Positions 61,175-64,000 of a stretch of 64,000 bases of DNA are shown here, piece by piece. Each line of letters starts with the position of its first letter. Within the stretch, counting starts at the first letter, position 1. The notes beneath the pieces were generated by a model. It was given only the letters and a program-made list of their open reading frames with translations, ran no database searches and was not told where the DNA came from. The position numbers were made by a program, and so were the translations under genes. The stretch lies in assembly GCA_964569695.1 (NCBI GenBank), contig CAZMUA010000015.1:1-64000 (forward strand). Direction: 5' to 3'. The stretch comes from UBA8106 sp964569695. Lineage in GTDB: Bacteria; Acidobacteriota; Vicinamibacteria; Vicinamibacterales; UBA823.

Positions 61175-61193
61175 TTGGCATACAGTATACCAA
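61175..61193. promoter_or_regulatory. Palindromic operator candidate for the GntR regulator
   Basis: TTGGCATACAGTATACCAA is an inverted repeat with one mismatch around the central A. It lies 74 bases upstream of the gntR start. On the minus strand TTGGTA and, 18 bases further, TATAAG form a plausible -35/-10 pair, so a bound regulator would overlap the promoter, which suggests autoregulation. The GTATAC core agrees with known FCD-GntR operators. Confidence 0.6.
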
Positions 61194-61284
61194 GGTGTCT
61201 CGAGAAAAAACTAATGTAGATTTTAAAAGCCTTGATTAGACTTCATCAACTAGCGTTGATCCCATTTACAGAAAAGATTGAGCC

Positions 61285-62028
61285 ATGACAAAACGTTTCA
61301 GTTTAATTGCTTTTACTTTGTCCCTCTTTGCCACCGTCGCCTTAATATCAACGCAAAACCAAGGCGATCCGACCTTGACCGAGGTCTGGGAACCCATTCC
61401 AGCAGTAATCACGCCAGGCGACTGGACCAGCGCTCCTTCTGACGCTATCCAACTTTTTAATGGGACTGATCTTTCGGCGTGGACCGGACTCAACAATGAG
61501 GCAATGTGGAACGTGGATGATGGCATTCTTACTGTCACCGGTGGAACAGGCAATATCAAAACAAAACAGGCCTTTGGTGACGTTCAGTTGCATATCGAAT
61601 GGCGAACTCCTACTGAAATCACTGGAGATGGTCAAGACCGCGGAAACAGTGGCGTTTACCTTATGAGTCGGTACGAAATTCAAGTGCTTGATTCTTTCAA
61701 TAACCGCACTTACTCAAATGGACAAGCAGGTAGCGTGTATAAGCAATTTAGCCCTTTAGTAAACGCTTCTCGCAAACCTGGTGAATGGCAGGTGTACGAC
61801 ATTATCTTTTTAGCACCGCGGTTTAACGATGCAGGTGGAGTTACCGCACCGGCGAGATTAACCGTGTTGCACAATGGTGTACTAATTCAGAATCACGTGC
61901 CCATTAAGGGTTCGTCAGTCTTCATCGGTGAACCGACCTACGAAGCGCACCCACCGAAAGCGCCACTTCTCTTGCAAGATCATAGCAACCCAGTGTCTTA
62001 TAGAAATATCTGGGTCCGGGAACTCTGA
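61285..62028 (+). CDS. Exported DUF1080 protein (3-keto-disaccharide hydrolase type)
   Basis: 247 residues with an N-terminal signal peptide (LIAFTLSLFATVALIS). The DUF1080 concanavalin-like beta-sandwich shows IQLFNGTDLSAWTGL, WNVDDGILTVTGGTGNIKT, VQLHIEWRTP and YEIQVLDSFNNRTYSNGQAGSVY. The family name 3-keto-disaccharide hydrolase comes from characterised members that act on keto-sugar glycosides; other members are simply uncharacterised beta-sandwiches. The neighbouring GMC oxidoreductase could produce the keto-sugar, an attractive pairing that remains an inference. Confidence 0.83.
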   Translation: MTKRFSLIAFTLSLFATVALISTQNQGDPTLTEVWEPIPAVITPGDWTSAPSDAIQLFNGTDLSAWTGLNNEAMWNVDDGILTVTGGTGNIKTKQAFGDVQLHIEWRTPTEITGDGQDRGNSGVYLMSRYEIQVLDSFNNRTYSNGQAGSVYKQFSPLVNASRKPGEWQVYDIIFLAPRFNDAGGVTAPARLTVLHNGVLIQNHVPIKGSSVFIGEPTYEAHPPKAPLLLQDHSNPVSYRNIWVREL

Positions 62029-62052
62029 TCAACCAATACTCGGATTACAAGA

Positions 62053-63699
62053 TTAAAGATTCCCTGCTCGTAGTTCTTCTGCCAGATAGTCAGTTGCGCG
62101 CCAAGCCAGCGCAAGGATGGTCAACGTAGGGTTCTTCTCTGAAGCAGCGGTAAAGGATGAACCATCCACCACAAAAACATTGTCAACATCGTGCATTTGA
62201 TTAAACCCGTTAAGCACTGACAGTTTGGGGTCGATGCCCATACGACACGTACTATGTTCGTGAATCGCCGATCCAGGTGGGTCATGCTGGCCGCGTGGGA
62301 TTGATGGCACCTCGGCATGCGCCGCATGCAGAATTTCCTCGCACGTGTCATACATATGGTTCAGCATCTTGCGTTCATTGTCCCCATACGAAACTGAAAT
62401 TTTCATCAAGGGCACGCCGTAACGGTCCGTGCGATTCTCGTCTACGGTTACGCGATTCTCCGGCCTGGATAGCACCTCACCAAACGGGTGCAATGACACG
62501 AGCGCTGGGTAGCGTTTTTTGACTTCCATCTTAAACGAGGCACCGAAACCAGGAATGTGATCAGCTGCTGCCATTCCGGTTTGTTGGCAGCCCGTGTTCC
62601 ACATTTGAATCCCAAATCCACGCAGGTAATCAAGACCGTTTTGACGGTGGTTGAACCTGGGAATATAAATGTGCTCCCCCCCCAGTCCGTCATCATTAGT
62701 ATATTTCTGACCAAACAGCTCTGGTAGAAACCCGCTGACGTGCGCCATGATCTGCTCGGAAAAATTTCGCCCCAACATATCCGAACTATTACCGAGGCCC
62801 GTCGGATAGGTTCTGGATTTTGAATTAAGCAAAATACGCGTGGAATCCATACAGGAGGCTCCAACGACAACAACGCGCGCATTTACTTGTCGCTCGTTAC
62901 CAGTGTAACGATCGAAGTACTGCACACCGCTGGCTCGACCAGAATCATCGGTCAGAATGCGAGCGACCACTGCATTCGAGACGATCTCAAGGTTTCCGGT
63001 TTCGAGTGCAAAGGGAATCAAATGTTCTGCCGACGAAAAACGTGATGCTGTACGGCAGCCTTTTCCGCACGTCCCGCAATAATGGCATGCACGAAAACCA
63101 CGGTGGTCGCGAGTTAGATTTGCCTTGCGACCTGCCACGGCCGGAATACCGAGACTTGCCGCAGCAGTCCTCATAAAAACTTCACCGCACCGAGGTAGCG
63201 CCGGTGGCATATGGTACCGGCTTCCAGGTAAGACTTCGGAATCATCGTCACCACCACAGACACCGATTAGTTGATCGACACGATCGTAGTACGGCGCCAA
63301 GTCCGCATAACGAATCGGCCAAGAAATACCAAAGCCGTCACGTTCAGCGGCACCAAAATCCAGGTCGGACATACGAAGACTCACGCGACCCCACACATTG
63401 GTCTTACCACCACGACCCCAAACACGTATTAGAAGGAATGGCTTCTCGTTAGGAACGAGGTACGGTTGTTCTTTTGGATCCAGATAGAATTGAGGTTCGC
63501 GGTCTCCCCTACGCAAACGTTCTACTCTTTGGTAGGGCAAAACATGCGTCCAAAATTTTTCAACATCGAACACATCGCCTGCATCCAGCATAAGAACCTT
63601 CACACCCTTGCTGGTTAGGTTGTATGCGGCCATGCCGCCTGAGGCCCCACTACCAATAACGATGACGTCATGCTCTTCTGGTTGCCGAAGTACCTCCAT
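62053..63699 (-). CDS. GMC-family FAD oxidoreductase (sugar/gluconate dehydrogenase type)
   Basis: 548 residues. The FAD-binding motif is VIVIGSGASGGMAAYNL, followed by KTNVWGRVSLRMSDLDF and the C-terminal GMC signature EHSTCRMGIDPKLSVLNGF and FVVDGSSFTAASEKNPTLTILALAWRATDYL. The cysteines in CHYCGTCGKGC add a ferredoxin-like extra cluster found in the gluconate 2-dehydrogenase subset. It overlaps the small-subunit gene by one base (TAATG). It would oxidise a sugar or polyol and pass electrons to the membrane chain via a cytochrome not seen in the window. Confidence 0.9.
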   Translation of the reverse strand: MEVLRQPEEHDVIVIGSGASGGMAAYNLTSKGVKVLMLDAGDVFDVEKFWTHVLPYQRVERLRRGDREPQFYLDPKEQPYLVPNEKPFLLIRVWGRGGKTNVWGRVSLRMSDLDFGAAERDGFGISWPIRYADLAPYYDRVDQLIGVCGGDDDSEVLPGSRYHMPPALPRCGEVFMRTAAASLGIPAVAGRKANLTRDHRGFRACHYCGTCGKGCRTASRFSSAEHLIPFALETGNLEIVSNAVVARILTDDSGRASGVQYFDRYTGNERQVNARVVVVGASCMDSTRILLNSKSRTYPTGLGNSSDMLGRNFSEQIMAHVSGFLPELFGQKYTNDDGLGGEHIYIPRFNHRQNGLDYLRGFGIQMWNTGCQQTGMAAADHIPGFGASFKMEVKKRYPALVSLHPFGEVLSRPENRVTVDENRTDRYGVPLMKISVSYGDNERKMLNHMYDTCEEILHAAHAEVPSIPRGQHDPPGSAIHEHSTCRMGIDPKLSVLNGFNQMHDVDNVFVVDGSSFTAASEKNPTLTILALAWRATDYLAEELRAGNL

Positions 63700-64000
63700 T
63701 ACTGTTCCTCATTTCGGTTACGTGATACTTGAGGATCCCAGTTCAAATGCTCGGCGTGGTTACATCCCTCGAACTCACTCATAACGGTGTTACCTTGAAA
63801 ATCCAATTCCTCGAACATCCCAATTTCTGAACCGTAATACCCTGCAATCGTAAGCCCCCGAAACTCAGCGAAAAAATCAATTGCTTCCTGAGGTATCGAT
63901 GACGCAGCATCAGGTGCAGCCAGTTCAGTTAGCAACTCAACCTGCGACGCTTCATCAGTTTCGACGAACCGCTGCCCAAACCTCTCCGAACTCAGCCGAT
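63699..64000 (-). CDS. Gluconate 2-dehydrogenase subunit 3-like protein (cut by window edge)
   Basis: The open frame runs from the stop at 63699 to the end of the window without a start codon needed, so the N-terminus lies outside. The 100 visible residues include SSERFGQRFVETDEASQ, LTELAAPDAASSIP and FFAEFRGLTIAGYYGSEIG, the core of the Gluconate_2-dh3 family. Members form a chaperone-like or structural small subunit for GMC dehydrogenases. It overlaps the GMC gene by one base, so the two are co-translated. A TTG inside the frame at 63935 is not the true start. Confidence 0.83.
   Translation of the reverse strand, partial: RLSSERFGQRFVETDEASQVELLTELAAPDAASSIPQEAIDFFAEFRGLTIAGYYGSEIGMFEELDFQGNTVMSEFEGCNHAEHLNWDPQVSRNRNEEQ

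Noticed and set aside
1..64000. CRISPR arrays, insertion sequences, prophage or integron elements
   Set aside because: No regularly spaced repeats, transposase or integrase frames or terminal inverted repeats were seen anywhere in the window.

Overview
The window reads as a chromosomal segment of a Gram-negative bacterium, most likely an acidobacterium (Vicinamibacteria-like) from an environmental or metagenome assembly. A Pal lipoprotein and many exported enzymes indicate an outer membrane. The gene content supports the phylum guess: three BMC-P shell genes with a class II aldolase, Tat-dependent D-amino-acid-oxidase-like and DUF1080 proteins, a CehA/McbA-type hydrolase, a GMC oxidoreductase with its small subunit, and a gldA/F/G-DUF4340 cluster. 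This assignment is an inference from gene content; there is no rRNA to test it. A run of 10 Ns at 8750-8759 marks a scaffold gap. Translation uses the standard bacterial code, with one apparent exception: an in-frame UGA that looks like selenocysteine.

Layout. 1-5.0 kb: divergent pyrimidine operons, pyrR-pyrB-pyrC leftward and pyrK-pyrD-pyrF rightward. 5.0-5.9 kb: a glutaredoxin-like gene and pal, convergent on a hairpin. 6.4-12.8 kb: a rightward, overlapping ABC exporter/DUF4340/dacB operon. 12.8-15.4 kb: an AlaX-like editing protein, queC and queE. 15.4 kb: a small ArsC/Spx-family gene whose first active-site cysteine codon is UGA, followed by a hairpin with bacterial SECIS geometry. 15.8-19.7 kb: nth, a 2-hydroxyacid dehydrogenase and a small microcompartment locus (aldolase, BMC-H, three BMC-P).

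19.8-34.6 kb is a long leftward housekeeping block: a methyltransferase, yebC-ruvC-ruvA-ruvB-fabH-queA, a deoxyhypusine-synthase-like gene, a tRNA with CAU anticodon, then tilS-ftsH-folP-cdaA-glmM and TPR and YHS proteins. 34.7-42.1 kb holds exported hydrolases, a circularly permuted DAAO-like oxidase and an orphan DGQHR-domain protein. 42.4-54.2 kb carries a small basic protein, an FTR1 permease, a DUF349 protein, two convergent cyclophilins, a NUDIX hydrolase, parC-parE, a DUF21/CBS protein and threonine aldolase. 54.3-64 kb is catabolic: an HD-domain candidate oxygenase, a leftward gntR - ThDP lyase - formyl-CoA transferase - ADP-forming acyl-CoA synthetase operon with a palindromic operator, then DUF1080 and GMC/Gluconate_2-dh3 genes.

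Working together: the pyr genes make UMP under PyrR control. QueE, QueC and QueA are three steps of queuosine synthesis. CdaA and GlmM link c-di-AMP to cell-wall precursor synthesis, and RuvABC resolves Holliday junctions. The 55-61 kb operon looks like a CoA-dependent oxalate or one-carbon (formyl-CoA) pathway. The most novel items are the selenocysteine ArsC-like protein, the minimal microcompartment with a tagged aldolase, the permuted oxidase, the CdaA lacking most of its membrane domain, and the HD-domain candidate oxygenase. No CRISPR array, insertion sequence, prophage or rRNA was seen.
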